NCBI GenBank assembly: GCA_964645985.1
Contig: CAZYCC010000011.1
Span: forward strand, 1-35,763
DNA: 35,763 nt
DNA from: CAZYCC01 sp964645985
GTDB lineage: Bacteria > Bacillota > Clostridia > Oscillospirales > CAG-272
Direction: 5' to 3'
Part shown: piece after piece, positions 22,647-30,618 of the stretch
Layout: each line of letters opens with the position of its first letter
How positions within the stretch are numbered: the stretch's first letter is position 1
The notes under the pieces: model-generated
The model's input: the letters and a program-made list of their open reading frames with translations, nothing else
Told to the model about the DNA's origin: nothing
Databases searched by the model: none
Made by a program: the position numbers and the translations under genes

Positions 22647-22674
22647 ATTATACCACATCCGCGAGAAATGTCAA
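22647..22674 (-). promoter_or_regulatory. argC operon promoter
   Basis: Perfect consensus on the minus strand: TTGACA (22674-22669), 16-bp spacer, TATAAT (22652-22647), directly followed by the ARG-box cluster. Confidence 0.88.
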
Positions 22675-22692
22675 CCCCCTCGCGCCTTTTTT

Positions 22693-22776
22693 CGCAAAAA
22701 ATTTTGCGCATCTTGCGGCGGCGGGGGAGAGCGCTGCTATCTACGGCGACAACCTTCTCGCGAAAATTTTGCGCGG
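22693..22776. repeat. Two AT-cored palindromes upstream of the argC promoter
   Basis: CGCAAAAAATTTTGCG (about 22693-22708) and CGCGAAAATTTTGCGCG (about 22760-22776) are similar to each other and lie upstream of the argC -35 box. They may be UP-like or protein-binding sites; this is inference from symmetry only. Confidence 0.5.
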
Positions 22777-22896
22777 CGCGCGGAACGTGCGGCAGCTTGC
22801 GACCCCCCTCATCCCCGCGCGCCCGCTCCACGCGACCCCGCGCATAAAATTTGGGGTTTTCGTTCACGAAATGACCGCAAATTACCGCCTCCCTCG

Positions 22897-22905
22897 TGCT
22901 ATACT
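22897..22905 (+). promoter_or_regulatory. Extended -10 promoter for the MATE gene
   Basis: GTGCTATACT gives an extended -10 (TGnTATACT, -10 at 22900-22905). No good -35 is present at 17 bp, as is usual for extended -10 promoters. The leader to ATG 23062 would be about 150 nt. Confidence 0.55.
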
Positions 22906-23061
22906 AAAAGGAAATGGGCTTTTGCTCCGGCGACGTACCCGCCCCGCGCTGCCTTTTTCACTCGCTGCGAGCGCACGGATGATCTCCCGCGCCGCGCGCG
23001 TTCCCCTGCAACTTCTCGCGCCGTGCCTCGCGGTTCCGGCGCTCTTTTCCCGAGGATCCTT

Positions 23062-24522
23062 ATGTCCTGCGCTACAGCAACTCGTGGCAAGCGGTTTTCG
23101 ATGAAGCGGCACGACGTCGATATGACGGTCGGGAGCATTCCCGGCAAGCTCATTCGCTTCGCGCTGCCGCTGCTCGCGGGGAACCTCTTTCAGCAGCTCT
23201 ACAATATGGTCGACACCTGGGTGATCGGGCAGACCGGGCAGTCGGGCGCCTACGCGGCGGTCGGCAGCGTCGGGCCGATCATCAACACCTTAATCGGCTT
23301 CTTCCTCGGTTTCTCGAGCGGTGCGGGGGTCGTTATCTCGCAATACTACGGCGCGAAGGACGAGCGCAACGTCTCGCGCGCCGTGCACACGGCGATGGCG
23401 GTGACCGCGCTGCTCTCGGTCGTCTTCACGATAGCCGGTGTGCTGCTCGCCCCCTGGATGCTGCGCCTGATGCTCGAAACCGGCGGGCAGAGCGGCAGCG
23501 ATGTCCTGCCCTACGCGAGGACCTACCTCACTATTTACTTCTCGGGCGTGGCCGGGCTGATGATCTACAATATGGGCTCGGGCATCCTGCGGGCGGTCGG
23601 AGACTCGGCGCGGCCCTTTTACTTCCTCGTCGTCTCCTCGCTGCTCAATACGGTGCTCGACCTCGTTTTCGTCTTTGTCTTCGATATGGGGGTCGCCGGT
23701 GTCGCCTACGCGACAATTCTCTCGCAGGCGGTCTCCGCCGTGCTGACGGTCATCGTCCTCCTGCGCACTCCCACCTGCGTGCGCCTGCGCCTGCGCGATC
23801 TGCGCATCCACCGCAAGGTTCTCGGGCAAATCATCTCGGTCGGCATTCCCTCCGCCATTCAGATGGCGATCACCGCGCTCTCCAATGTCTTCGTGCAGTC
23901 CTACATCGCGCGCGCGGACGGCCACGCCGGCTACACTATCGTCGGCGAGAAGGACGTGCAGACCTACTGCCTCGGCGGCTGGACGACCTACACGAAAATC
24001 GATCAGTTCATTTTCCTGCCGATTCAGTCGCTCTCGCTCGCGGCGACGACCTTTGTCGGGCAGAACCTCGGCGTGGGGGATGAGCGGCGCGCGAGGCGCG
24101 GCACCTATATCGCCTACGGGATGGCAACCGCCGTAACGGTCGTGGTGATCGCAGCGGTGATGCTCTTTGCGCCGACCCTTGCTGGTATCTTCAACCCCGA
24201 CCCGGATGTCGTCTACTTTGCGAAGCTCCTGCTGCGCACGCTGACTCCCTTCTATCTCTTCCCCTGTATCAATCAGGTCTTCTCGGCGTCTCTGCGCGGG
24301 GCGGGGCACAGCCGCGCGCCGATGGTGATTATGCTCGGGACGCTCGTCGTCTTCCGGCAGATTTACCTTATGGTCATCTCGCGGTGGGTCTCGGTCGACA
24401 TCCTCGCGATGGCGTTCAGCTACCCGGTCGGCTGGATGTCCTGCAGCATCGCCACGCTGCTCTACTTCAAGTTCGCCAACTTCTCCGGCAAGCGCCTCGT
24501 CGGGCAGAGCTCGGCGGAGTAA
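23062..24522 (+). CDS. MATE family multidrug/organic cation exporter
   Basis: A 486-residue integral membrane protein of the MATE/NorM/DinF superfamily, an ion-coupled antiporter in the cytoplasmic membrane. Typical motifs are IPGKLIRFALPLLAGNLFQQLYNMVDTW at the first helix and, after six helices, the second-half repeat VGIPSAIQMAITALSNVF followed by SLSLAATTFVGQNLG. About twelve hydrophobic helices are visible. ATG 23062 is chosen for GAGGA five bases upstream; ATG 23101 (MKRHDVDMTVGSIPG) is an alternative matching the family N-terminus. The frame is open back to 22453, but that part is not protein-like. Substrate unknown. It is divergent from the arg cluster. Confidence 0.92.
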   Translation: MSCATATRGKRFSMKRHDVDMTVGSIPGKLIRFALPLLAGNLFQQLYNMVDTWVIGQTGQSGAYAAVGSVGPIINTLIGFFLGFSSGAGVVISQYYGAKDERNVSRAVHTAMAVTALLSVVFTIAGVLLAPWMLRLMLETGGQSGSDVLPYARTYLTIYFSGVAGLMIYNMGSGILRAVGDSARPFYFLVVSSLLNTVLDLVFVFVFDMGVAGVAYATILSQAVSAVLTVIVLLRTPTCVRLRLRDLRIHRKVLGQIISVGIPSAIQMAITALSNVFVQSYIARADGHAGYTIVGEKDVQTYCLGGWTTYTKIDQFIFLPIQSLSLAATTFVGQNLGVGDERRARRGTYIAYGMATAVTVVVIAAVMLFAPTLAGIFNPDPDVVYFAKLLLRTLTPFYLFPCINQVFSASLRGAGHSRAPMVIMLGTLVVFRQIYLMVISRWVSVDILAMAFSYPVGWMSCSIATLLYFKFANFSGKRLVGQSSAE

Positions 24523-24609
24523 ACCCCTCGCGGAGATCGGGAGAATCCCGGGGTGACTCACCCGGGGGCGGAAGCAAGGGAGGCGCAACCGCGCGAGACC
24601 TTACCCCGT

Positions 24610-24634
24610 AAAGCGAAAAATCGTTCGCTTTTTG
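24610..24634 (+). terminator. Probable terminator after the MATE gene
   Basis: AAAGCGAA (24610-24617) pairs with TTCGCTTT (24624-24631) around AAATCG, followed by a short T-run. It lies 88 bp past the stop. Confidence 0.6.
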
Positions 24635-25519
24635 CGCCTGTAAACACAAACACGATACAAAAACCGCAATCCACGTTCTCTCACAAACAGACGGCGGCCG
24701 GGGGCGCGCTGCGATACCGCGCGTGCGTAGGCGCGTGGGCGTGCGCGGGTGCGCGCGTGTATGTACGCGCGACCTTCCCCCACGGGTGCAGCTGTGTGAG
24801 GAGGAGGGCGCGGGAGATCTCTCAGGGTTCCCTCTGGTAGGTCGGGGGCCTCGGGGAGTGAAAATAGGTGTCCGCCCCGGCGGACGATTGTTTGACGTGC
24901 ACTTGTAGCGCGCAGACGCTCCCTTCGGTCGCGTTGGGCGCGCGCTGACAGTTCGCGTCGTCACATTGCGTCCGCCTACGGCTCCCGCAGTGTGCGTTGG
25001 TGGGTGAGAGAGAAAAAATTTTTTATTTGATTTGATTCCCCGGAGACTCGACGTTCTGCCTCATCGGGGTACTCGCCGGGGTGCTCGTTTGGGGGAAGGT
25101 GCGGCGCGGGACGGCCGGGGTTCTCCTCCTCGGAATGTGCCGCGCGATATTTCCCTGCCGCCTCCCCGCGATATGCCGCGGCATTCCGAAGCGCGCGCAA
25201 ACCCTGCCCTCGCCGCTTTGGCGGCAGCCCGTCCCGGGACTTGCCGGGGACAGGTGACCCCGCGTGCGGCGCGCGGCGCGCGGCGGCAAACGGCCGCTAT
25301 GCGGCACCGTCTAAGAGCGCCTCGGGCGATCTCGATCTCCCCCGCGTTGTGCGCGTCTCTCCCGTGAATCCCTTATCTTGGCGAAGCGGCTCCTCCCGGG
25401 GAGGTTCGTCCCGAATACGGCGCAAACTTTCTACCTTTTGCTACTGTTTTCTTCCCCGTGAGGGAGTATCCTGCGGGCAGCAAATTCCGGGCGCATTCTG
25501 CGCGCCCCGCGAACTAAAT
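24635..25519. other. Non-coding stretch up to the assembly gap
   Basis: Almost 900 bp with no coding region that I can support. It holds GCGC/GTGC-rich low-complexity sequence (24700-24780), an AT block AAAAAATTTTTTATTTGATT at 25014, and an inverted repeat GGAATGTGCCGCGC (from 25130) with GCCGCGGCATTCC near 25175-25190. No tmRNA, SRP RNA or RNase P signature was recognised. Confidence 0.4.
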
Positions 25520-25619
25520 NNNNNNNNNNNNNNNNNNNNNNNNNNNNNNNNNNNNNNNNNNNNNNNNNNNNNNNNNNNNNNNNNNNNNNNNNNNNNNNNN
25601 NNNNNNNNNNNNNNNNNNN
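25520..25619. other. Assembly gap (100 N)
   Basis: Exactly 100 unknown bases, the conventional filler for a gap of unknown length. The order and orientation across it rest on scaffolding only. Confidence 1.
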
Positions 25620-25642
25620 CCTGCGTCCTCGTTCTCGTAAAC

Positions 25643-25669
25643 AAAAAACCTTTGCCGCCGGCAAAGGTT
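25643..25669 (-). terminator. murA rho-independent terminator
   Basis: On the minus strand AACCTTTGCC pairs with GGCAAAGGTT (25669-25660 with 25656-25647), loop of three, followed by a T-run (25648-25643). It lies about 40 bp past the murA stop. Confidence 0.9.
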
Positions 25670-25708
25670 ATCTTCATTTTTCGGGAAAACTCGACCGCAC
25701 CGCACTTC

Positions 25709-26998
25709 TCAGGTGGCGAACGCGAGAACGTCCTCCTCGCCTTCGGTGGCGCGGCGAATGTCCGCGCCGACCCCCTGCAACTTCTCGACAAACGCCTCGT
25801 ACCCGCGCTCGATGAGGTGGATCTGCTCGATCTCGGTCGTCCCCTCGGTCGCGAGCGCCGCGATCGCGAGCGCCGCGCCGGCGCGCAGGTCTGTCGCCGT
25901 TACGCGGGAGGCGGAGAGCGCGTGCACCCCCTCAAAGATGGCGGTTTTGCCGTCGACGCGAATGTTCGCACCCATCTTGCGCAGCTCGTCTGTGTACTTG
26001 AAGCGGTTGTCGAAGACGCTCTCGCTGAGGTAGCTGACCCCGTCGGCGAGCGAGAGCAGCACGCTCATCTGCGGCTGCATATCGGTCGGAAAGCCCGGGT
26101 AAGGCATCGTTTTGATCTTCACTCGGTTGAGAGGCCGGGAGCGCGAAACGCGCACGGCATCGTCTTCCTCAACGACGGTGGCGCCCATCTCCTGAAGCTT
26201 TGCCGTGATCGACTCAAGGTGTCGCGGGATCACATTGTTGACGCGCAGGCTCCCGGCGGTCGCCGCCGCGGCGATCATATAGGTCCCCGCCTCGATCATG
26301 TCGGGGATAATGGCATAGGTACAGCCGTGCAGATCCGGCACACCTTTGATTTTAATCGAGTCGGTGCCCGCGCCCGAGATGCGCGCGCCGCAGGTGTTGA
26401 GGAAGTTGGCAAGGTCGACGATGTGCGGCTCGCGCGCGGCGTTCTCGATGAGCGTCGTCCCCTCGGCGCGCACTGCGGCGAGCATCACGTTCATCGTCGC
26501 GCCAACCGAGACGAGGTCGAAGAAGATCGATGAGCCGTGCAGCCCCTCCGGGCATTCGGCGCAGATATAGCCGCCCTCCACGCGCACCTGCGCGCCGAGC
26601 GCCTCAAAGCCCTTGATGTGCTGATCGATCGGACGCACGCCGAAGTCGCATCCGCCGGGGTAACCGACTCTCGCCTCGCCGAACCGCCCGATCTCCGCCC
26701 CGACGAGATAGTAGGAGGCGCGGATCCGCCGCACGAGATCGAAGGGAGAGCTGCCGCCGACGCAGCCGCTGCAGTTGATTTTGACCGAGTGGCGCGTCAA
26801 GAGCGTCACGCGCGCGCCCATCTTGCGCAGGATTTGTAGCGACACGGCGACATCGTCGATCGCCGGCAGGTTCTCGATGACAACGTCGTCCTCGACGAGC
26901 AGGCAGCCGTAGATAATGGGGAGAGCGGCGTTTTTCATCCCGCTGACCTCAACCGTCCCCTCGAGCGGCCGCCCCCCGCGAATAAGATATTTTTCCAT
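25709..26998 (-). CDS. murA: UDP-N-acetylglucosamine 1-carboxyvinyltransferase
   Basis: A 429-residue MurA that transfers enolpyruvate from PEP to UDP-GlcNAc, the first committed step of peptidoglycan synthesis, in the cytoplasm. K22-N23 in SGMKNAALP and the catalytic C117 in GYPGGCDFGVRPID are present; the cysteine means normal fosfomycin chemistry is expected. RASYYLVGAEIGRFGEA and the C-terminal LIERGYEAFVEKLQGVGA match the family. Low-GC Gram-positives often have two paralogues; which this is cannot be told. ATG 26998 is preceded by TTGGGGGTTTT, a weak Shine-Dalgarno, and a hairpin at 27010-27028. A long structured leader lies upstream. Confidence 0.96.
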   Translation of the reverse strand: MEKYLIRGGRPLEGTVEVSGMKNAALPIIYGCLLVEDDVVIENLPAIDDVAVSLQILRKMGARVTLLTRHSVKINCSGCVGGSSPFDLVRRIRASYYLVGAEIGRFGEARVGYPGGCDFGVRPIDQHIKGFEALGAQVRVEGGYICAECPEGLHGSSIFFDLVSVGATMNVMLAAVRAEGTTLIENAAREPHIVDLANFLNTCGARISGAGTDSIKIKGVPDLHGCTYAIIPDMIEAGTYMIAAAATAGSLRVNNVIPRHLESITAKLQEMGATVVEEDDAVRVSRSRPLNRVKIKTMPYPGFPTDMQPQMSVLLSLADGVSYLSESVFDNRFKYTDELRKMGANIRVDGKTAIFEGVHALSASRVTATDLRAGAALAIAALATEGTTEIEQIHLIERGYEAFVEKLQGVGADIRRATEGEEDVLAFAT

Positions 26999-27170
26999 AA
27001 AACCCCCAAGCCCGTGAAAAAAACGGGCACGTCTCCCGCAGCGAAAACGCGGGAGCGCAAGGAACACGCAGTTCCTTCAGACAAAGCGATCCGACCCGGC
27101 GCGGGGCCGTTCGGTGAAAGAAATCGAAGATGAGAGCGCGCAAGCGCGGCAAAGCGCAAGTGTGCGTGGC

Positions 27171-27207
27171 GCGTCCCCTCGTAAGAGCGTGAACGCGCGA
27201 TGTTCAA
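27171..27207. repeat. 37-nt repeat, copy 1 (murA leader)
   Basis: 33 of 37 bases are identical to copy 3 at 27447-27483. The right half, GAACGCGCGATGTTC, is an imperfect dyad with GAAC/GTTC arms. Confidence 0.8.
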
Positions 27208-27273
27208 GTAGCGAGTACGGCAAAACCGGGCGATGCCGTACAACCGGGCGAAAACGATTTTGCCCGGCGCTCC

Positions 27274-27310
27274 CTGTCCTCGCGAGAAACGCTGAACGAA
27301 CGGTGTTCCA
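27274..27310. repeat. 37-nt repeat, degenerate copy 2 (murA leader)
   Basis: The same layout as copies 1 and 3 (GTCCTCGCGAG, then TGAACGAACGGTGTTCCA), but clearly diverged. Confidence 0.45.
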
Positions 27311-27446
27311 CGGCAGCGCGGCGCGAAGCGAACCCGTCGCGCGAAGAACCCGCGCGAAAGCGCGCGCGGGCACGCGCAGGTGCGGGCAATGCACTGCCCT
27401 GCGGCACTCGCTTGTTTTGAGAGAGACCTGCGAGCAGTCCCGAAGA

Positions 27447-27483
27447 GCGTCCCCTCGCAAGGGGATGAACGCGCGATGTTCAA
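27447..27483. repeat. 37-nt repeat, copy 3 (murA leader)
   Basis: Contains TCCCCTCGCAAGGGGA, a short hairpin, followed by the GAACGCGCGATGTTC dyad; 33 of 37 identical to copy 1. Confidence 0.8.
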
Positions 27484-27538
27484 TCGGCGCGCGGGGCGAT
27501 TTTCCCGCACAAAAAAGAGCGATTTTCCCTCAAAGGGC

Positions 27539-27567
27539 AGTATAACACATCCCGGCGGAAAAAGAAA
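27539..27567 (-). promoter_or_regulatory. murA promoter (extended -10)
   Basis: On the minus strand TTTCTT (27567-27562), 17-bp spacer and TGTTATACT, an extended -10 with TATACT at 27544-27539. Confidence 0.65.
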
Positions 27568-27676
27568 CCCCTCGCGCGGAAAAAGAATCAAAAGTTTACT
27601 TATAGTTGACAAACGGGAAATGAGCTGCGAGCGGGCGCGGCGCGGAGAGAAGGAATGCCCCTCGCGCGGCGCCCTC

Positions 27677-27705
27677 TTGACAGCCCCCTCCCCTCGTGGT
27701 ATACT
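27677..27705 (+). promoter_or_regulatory. tRNA-Gln promoter
   Basis: TTGACA (27677-27682), 17-bp spacer, TATACT (27700-27705), 8 bp before the mature tRNA end. Near-consensus. Confidence 0.88.
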
Positions 27706-27713
27706 TCCCCCCG

Positions 27714-27788
27714 TGGGATGTCGCCAAGCGGTAAGGCAAAGGACTTTGACTCCTTCATCCGTCGGTTCAAATCCGGCCATCCCAGCCA
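27714..27788 (+). tRNA. trnQ: tRNA-Gln (anticodon TTG)
   Basis: Acceptor TGGGATG (27714-27720) pairs with CATCCCA (27778-27784), followed by discriminator G and an encoded CCA (27786-27788). The D arm is GCCAAGCGGTAAGGC. The anticodon stem AAGGA/TCCTT holds the loop CTTTGAC with TTG at 27746-27748. The T arm is GTCGG-TTCAAAT-CCGGC. It is a single-gene unit with its own promoter and terminator. Confidence 0.97.
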
Positions 27789-27790
27789 AA

Positions 27791-27815
27791 AGGCACCCCG
27801 GGGGGTGCCTTTTTT
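27791..27815 (+). terminator. tRNA-Gln terminator
   Basis: AGGCACC..GGTGCCT stem with a GC-rich top (27791-27110 region ending at 27110-27115 numbering of the same hairpin, i.e. 27791-27810), followed by TTTTTT. Confidence 0.88.
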
Positions 27816-28162
27816 CGTATGTCGCGCGAACGCGCTAGGGCGCGCAAACACGCCCTTCGGGGTGGGTCGTTGAGAATGCCGGTGTTGCTCGCGTGTCGCG
27901 CGACCGGGCGAACTGCGTTACTATCCACTACTCGCTACTCACTCCCCACAACGTCGCGCGCCACGCGATTTTTTATAGGCCGCGCGCATTCATTGCGATC
28001 AATAGACCGGGTGAAATTTCTTCCTTGCCGGAGCGCACAAGCCACACCCTGCCGTGACGCGCGCCCGTGCGAAAGTACCCTCGCCCTCCGGGGTGTACAT
28101 CGCGGAGCAAGAGCACTCTCACGCTCTCTTTGCGTCGGCGCGCCTTGGGCGCCCTCGCGCGG
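27816..28162. other. Spacer after tRNA-Gln, no gene seen
   Basis: About 350 bp of GC-rich sequence with no supported gene, and no clear terminator for the oxidoreductase that ends at 28163 on the minus strand. Confidence 0.4.
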
Positions 28163-29332
28163 TTATATTTCGGGGATGGTAATTTCCACCTCGCGGCCGA
28201 GCTTCGCCGAGCGGGCGATGCCGTCGAGGATCGCCTGGTTGTAGAGGATTTGCGAGGAGGGAACCGGGGCGGGGCCGCCGCTCTTGACCGCGTCGAGGAA
28301 GGAGCGGATCTTCTTGTCGAAGAGGTTCTTGCCGTCGCCGACAATCGGGATGACCGTCTCGGTCTGCTCGCCGCAAATCTCGTGGTAGAGAGTCATCGGG
28401 CCGCCGACCGTGCCGTTCCAGCAGTCGGTCGAGGGGATACGCAGGCCGCCCTTCGTCCCGAGCAAAATGGTGTCGCCGGGCGTGTCGATGTTCATCGCCC
28501 ACGCGATGCGAAAGTCGAGGATCACGCCGCCCTCAAGCCGAATGAACGCCGCCGCGAAGTCGTCGACGCCGAACTTGGCGGCGTACTCAGGGTGGCCGGG
28601 GTAGCTCGCGGGATTCTTGCCGAAAAAGTCGCTCGTGTAGCCGGTCACCGTGAGGGGTTTGGGGTAGCCGATGGCGTTGAGCACCATATCGAGCGAGTAG
28701 CAGCCGATGTCGGCGAGCGCGCCGAGCCCCGCCGTCTCGTCCTCGATGAAGGAGGTGCCGTAGGGCGTGGGGATGCCGCGCCGCCGCCCGCCGCCTGTCT
28801 GGATGTAGTACACCCGCCCAAGCTCCCCCGAGCGCACCACCTTGCCGATCATTTGCATATTTGCGTCAAGGCGCGGCTGGAAGCCGATCGACAGCACCTT
28901 CCCGCTCGCGCGCTCGGCGCGCATAACCTCGACCGCCTCATCGAGCGTGACGGTGAAGGGCTTTTCGAGCAGGACGTTAACCCCTTTTTGCAGGGCGTAA
29001 ATCGCGGGGCCGGCGTGCTGGCGGTTGTAGGTGCAGATCGAGACGGCGTCGAGCGCGAGGCTCTCGTCATCTAGCAGCTCCTTGTGCGAGGGGTAGTCGG
29101 TCTTGACCCCCTCAATGCCGTGGTCGGCGAAAAACTTCGCCGCCTTGCCGGGGATGAGGTCGGCGCCGGCGACGATCTCAACGTCCGGCATTTTTTTATA
29201 CGAGGCGATGTGCGAGGCGGCGATCCAGCCGCAGCCGATGATGCCGACGCGCAGCTTGCGCCCGCCCGCGCAGGACTGTTTCTCCTCCGCCCGAACCGAG
29301 TAGTCCAGAGCGGGATCCATTGCTTCGACCAT
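28163..29332 (-). CDS. Gfo/Idh/MocA family NAD(P)-dependent oxidoreductase
   Basis: A 389-residue sugar or cyclitol dehydrogenase-like protein. The Rossmann motif LRVGIIGCGWIAASH is at 27-41, the catalytic-lysine motif EKPF at 123-126, and the substrate-side motif ADIGCYSLDMVL in the second half; tyrosine replaces the more usual histidine in the DIGxH pattern. ATG 29332 has an excellent AAGGAGG. About 25 extra residues precede the Rossmann fold. The next gene upstream is a sugar-phosphate isomerase-like TIM barrel, a common pairing in inositol or sugar-acid catabolism. Substrate cannot be deduced. Confidence 0.92.
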   Translation of the reverse strand: MVEAMDPALDYSVRAEEKQSCAGGRKLRVGIIGCGWIAASHIASYKKMPDVEIVAGADLIPGKAAKFFADHGIEGVKTDYPSHKELLDDESLALDAVSICTYNRQHAGPAIYALQKGVNVLLEKPFTVTLDEAVEVMRAERASGKVLSIGFQPRLDANMQMIGKVVRSGELGRVYYIQTGGGRRRGIPTPYGTSFIEDETAGLGALADIGCYSLDMVLNAIGYPKPLTVTGYTSDFFGKNPASYPGHPEYAAKFGVDDFAAAFIRLEGGVILDFRIAWAMNIDTPGDTILLGTKGGLRIPSTDCWNGTVGGPMTLYHEICGEQTETVIPIVGDGKNLFDKKIRSFLDAVKSGGPAPVPSSQILYNQAILDGIARSAKLGREVEITIPEI

Positions 29333-29769
29333 AAAACCTCCTTAATGCGAACAATATGGGAAAAGTGAAAGAGAACAGAGTAGCCGCGAGGGGGGCGAGG
29401 CGCGCCTCTCACGATAGATAAAGCGCGGGCGCGATTTTCGGGAAAACCGCGCGAGAGAACGCGAGTTTCCCATTCCCGGGGGAGGCGTTTCCTCTCGCCG
29501 TGCGCCACGAGATTAACGAGAGGAGCCGGATGTACGGATGCGCGTGGCATTTCCCCGCGCCGCGCCCCTCGGAGCGCCTTCCCTCCGGTAGAGTGCGCTC
29601 TGCGTGATATTCTCAGAGAGAGCACACTTTCCCGCTTGGGAAACCTGCCCAGAACGGGCGTTCCCGCGCGCGGGCGCTCGGCCTTACGCGCGAGGGGGTT
29701 CTCCTCACCCTCCCCCGCCCTCGCGGAGTGCTCTCTCGCGGAAAAGGTCAAAGCGCGCTTTGCACTTTT
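29333..29769. other. Spacer between the TIM-barrel and oxidoreductase genes, no gene seen
   Basis: 437 bp with no supported gene. On the minus strand CATATT near the oxidoreductase start may belong to a weak promoter, but no -35 convinces. A half copy of the recurrent palindrome (GCACTTTTTT, 29762-29771) runs into the stop codon of the TIM-barrel gene. Confidence 0.4.
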
Positions 29770-30618
29770 TTACTTCAGCCCGTGCAGATAGTCGGCGCTC
29801 ATGCGCGCGCAGTCGAGCGGCGATTTGCCGAGAGACGGCTCGTCCTGCTCGACCACGAGCCAAGCCGCGCCCGCGTCAAGGGATGCCGCGAGGATCTCGG
29901 GGATGTCCTGTAGACCCGCCCCGAGCGGGCGGTACTCAAACTCGCCTGCAGCGTCCTTGCTCTTCTGCTCATTTGCCGCGTCGACACCGATGAGAGCGTA
30001 CATTTTCCCGCCCGCGCTCCCGGCGAAGTCCTTGAGGTGGACGACCGGCGAGCGCCCCGCGTATCCTCGCAGATACGCCGCGGGATCCTCTCCGCCGACA
30101 TTGACCCAGCAGGTATCAATCTCTGTTTGCAGGACATCGGCGGGCAGCGCCTCGTAGAGCAAATCGAGCGCATACTTTCCGTCGACTTTGGTAAACTCAA
30201 AGTCGTGGTTGTGATAAAGGAGCGTGATCCCGCGCGGCGCGGCGGCGGCGGCAATCGCGCGAATGAGGCGCGCCGTCTCCTCGAAGAGCTCCCCGCCGGG
30301 CAGGCGCGCGCGCGAAAGCGACGGAATGCCGATATACCGGCAGCCAATCGCGGCGTAGTCATCGAGCGTCTTTTCATTGACCTTGCCGTCGGTGACCAGC
30401 TCCGAGAAGGGCACATGCGCCGAGATGGGGGCGAGCGCGAGGTCATTGCAAACCTCCCGAACCTCAGCGGGCGTGTGCCCGTAGAGCCCGGCGAACTCAA
30501 CGCCGTCGTACCCCATCGCGCGCACGCGCTTGAGCGTGCCATAGAGATTCGCCGCGGCATCGGCGCGCACCGAGTAGAGCTGCAGAGCGACCGGCAGAGT
30601 GACTTTTCCGATTTGCAT
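29770..30618 (-). CDS. Sugar phosphate isomerase/epimerase-like TIM barrel
   Basis: A 282-residue xylose-isomerase-like TIM barrel (AP-endonuclease-2 superfamily), the group that includes inosose dehydratase and IolE/IolI-like enzymes. Motifs are VALQLYSVR at the N-terminus, YDGVEFAGLYG, ISAHVPF, ITLLYHNHDFEF and LQTEIDTCWVNVGGEDP; the Glu, Asp and His residues in these strands usually bind a divalent metal. ATG 30618 has GGAGG at good spacing, and the frame upstream is not conserved. It lies 437 bp upstream of the Gfo/Idh/MocA gene on the same strand, suggesting a shared catabolic pathway. Exact reaction unknown. Confidence 0.9.
   Translation of the reverse strand: MQIGKVTLPVALQLYSVRADAAANLYGTLKRVRAMGYDGVEFAGLYGHTPAEVREVCNDLALAPISAHVPFSELVTDGKVNEKTLDDYAAIGCRYIGIPSLSRARLPGGELFEETARLIRAIAAAAAPRGITLLYHNHDFEFTKVDGKYALDLLYEALPADVLQTEIDTCWVNVGGEDPAAYLRGYAGRSPVVHLKDFAGSAGGKMYALIGVDAANEQKSKDAAGEFEYRPLGAGLQDIPEILAASLDAGAAWLVVEQDEPSLGKSPLDCARMSADYLHGLK

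Larger units (their letters stand above)
26999..27538 (-). promoter_or_regulatory. Long hairpin-rich murA leader
   Basis: About 530 transcribed bases with no supported gene. Perfect or near-perfect stems include GTACGGCA/TGCCGTAC (27215-27222 with 27234-27241), CCGGGC-AAAA/TTTT-GCCCGG (27244-27267), CTCCCGC/GCGGGAG (near 27033-27055), GGAAC/GTTCC (27061-27075) and GCCCGT/ACGGGC (27010-27028) just before the start. Two 37-nt repeats and a degenerate third are included. It could be a structured regulatory leader or an accumulation of small repeats; no known riboswitch was recognised. Confidence 0.5.

Noticed and set aside
22453..23061. In-frame upstream extension of the MATE protein by about 200 residues
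   Set aside because: It crosses the argC promoter, ARG boxes and the MATE promoter, and a good GAGGA site supports ATG 23062.
24635..25519. Structural RNA (tmRNA, SRP RNA, RNase P) in the stretch before the gap
   Set aside because: None of the conserved core motifs of these RNAs could be found on either strand.
27191..27205. LexA (Cheo-box) reading of the GAAC...GTTC dyads in the murA leader
   Set aside because: Cheo boxes need four bases between GAAC and GTTC; here there are seven (or three in copy 2).
27171..27483. CRISPR array in the murA leader
   Set aside because: There are only two good copies and one degenerate copy with unequal spacing (103 and 173 nt), and no cas genes.
26935..27789. 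284-codon minus-strand frame through the murA leader and the tRNA-Gln region
   Set aside because: It overlaps the tRNA on the other strand and the murA start, and encodes repeat-derived Arg/Ser/Cys-rich sequence; the DNA is better explained as hairpins and 37-nt repeats.
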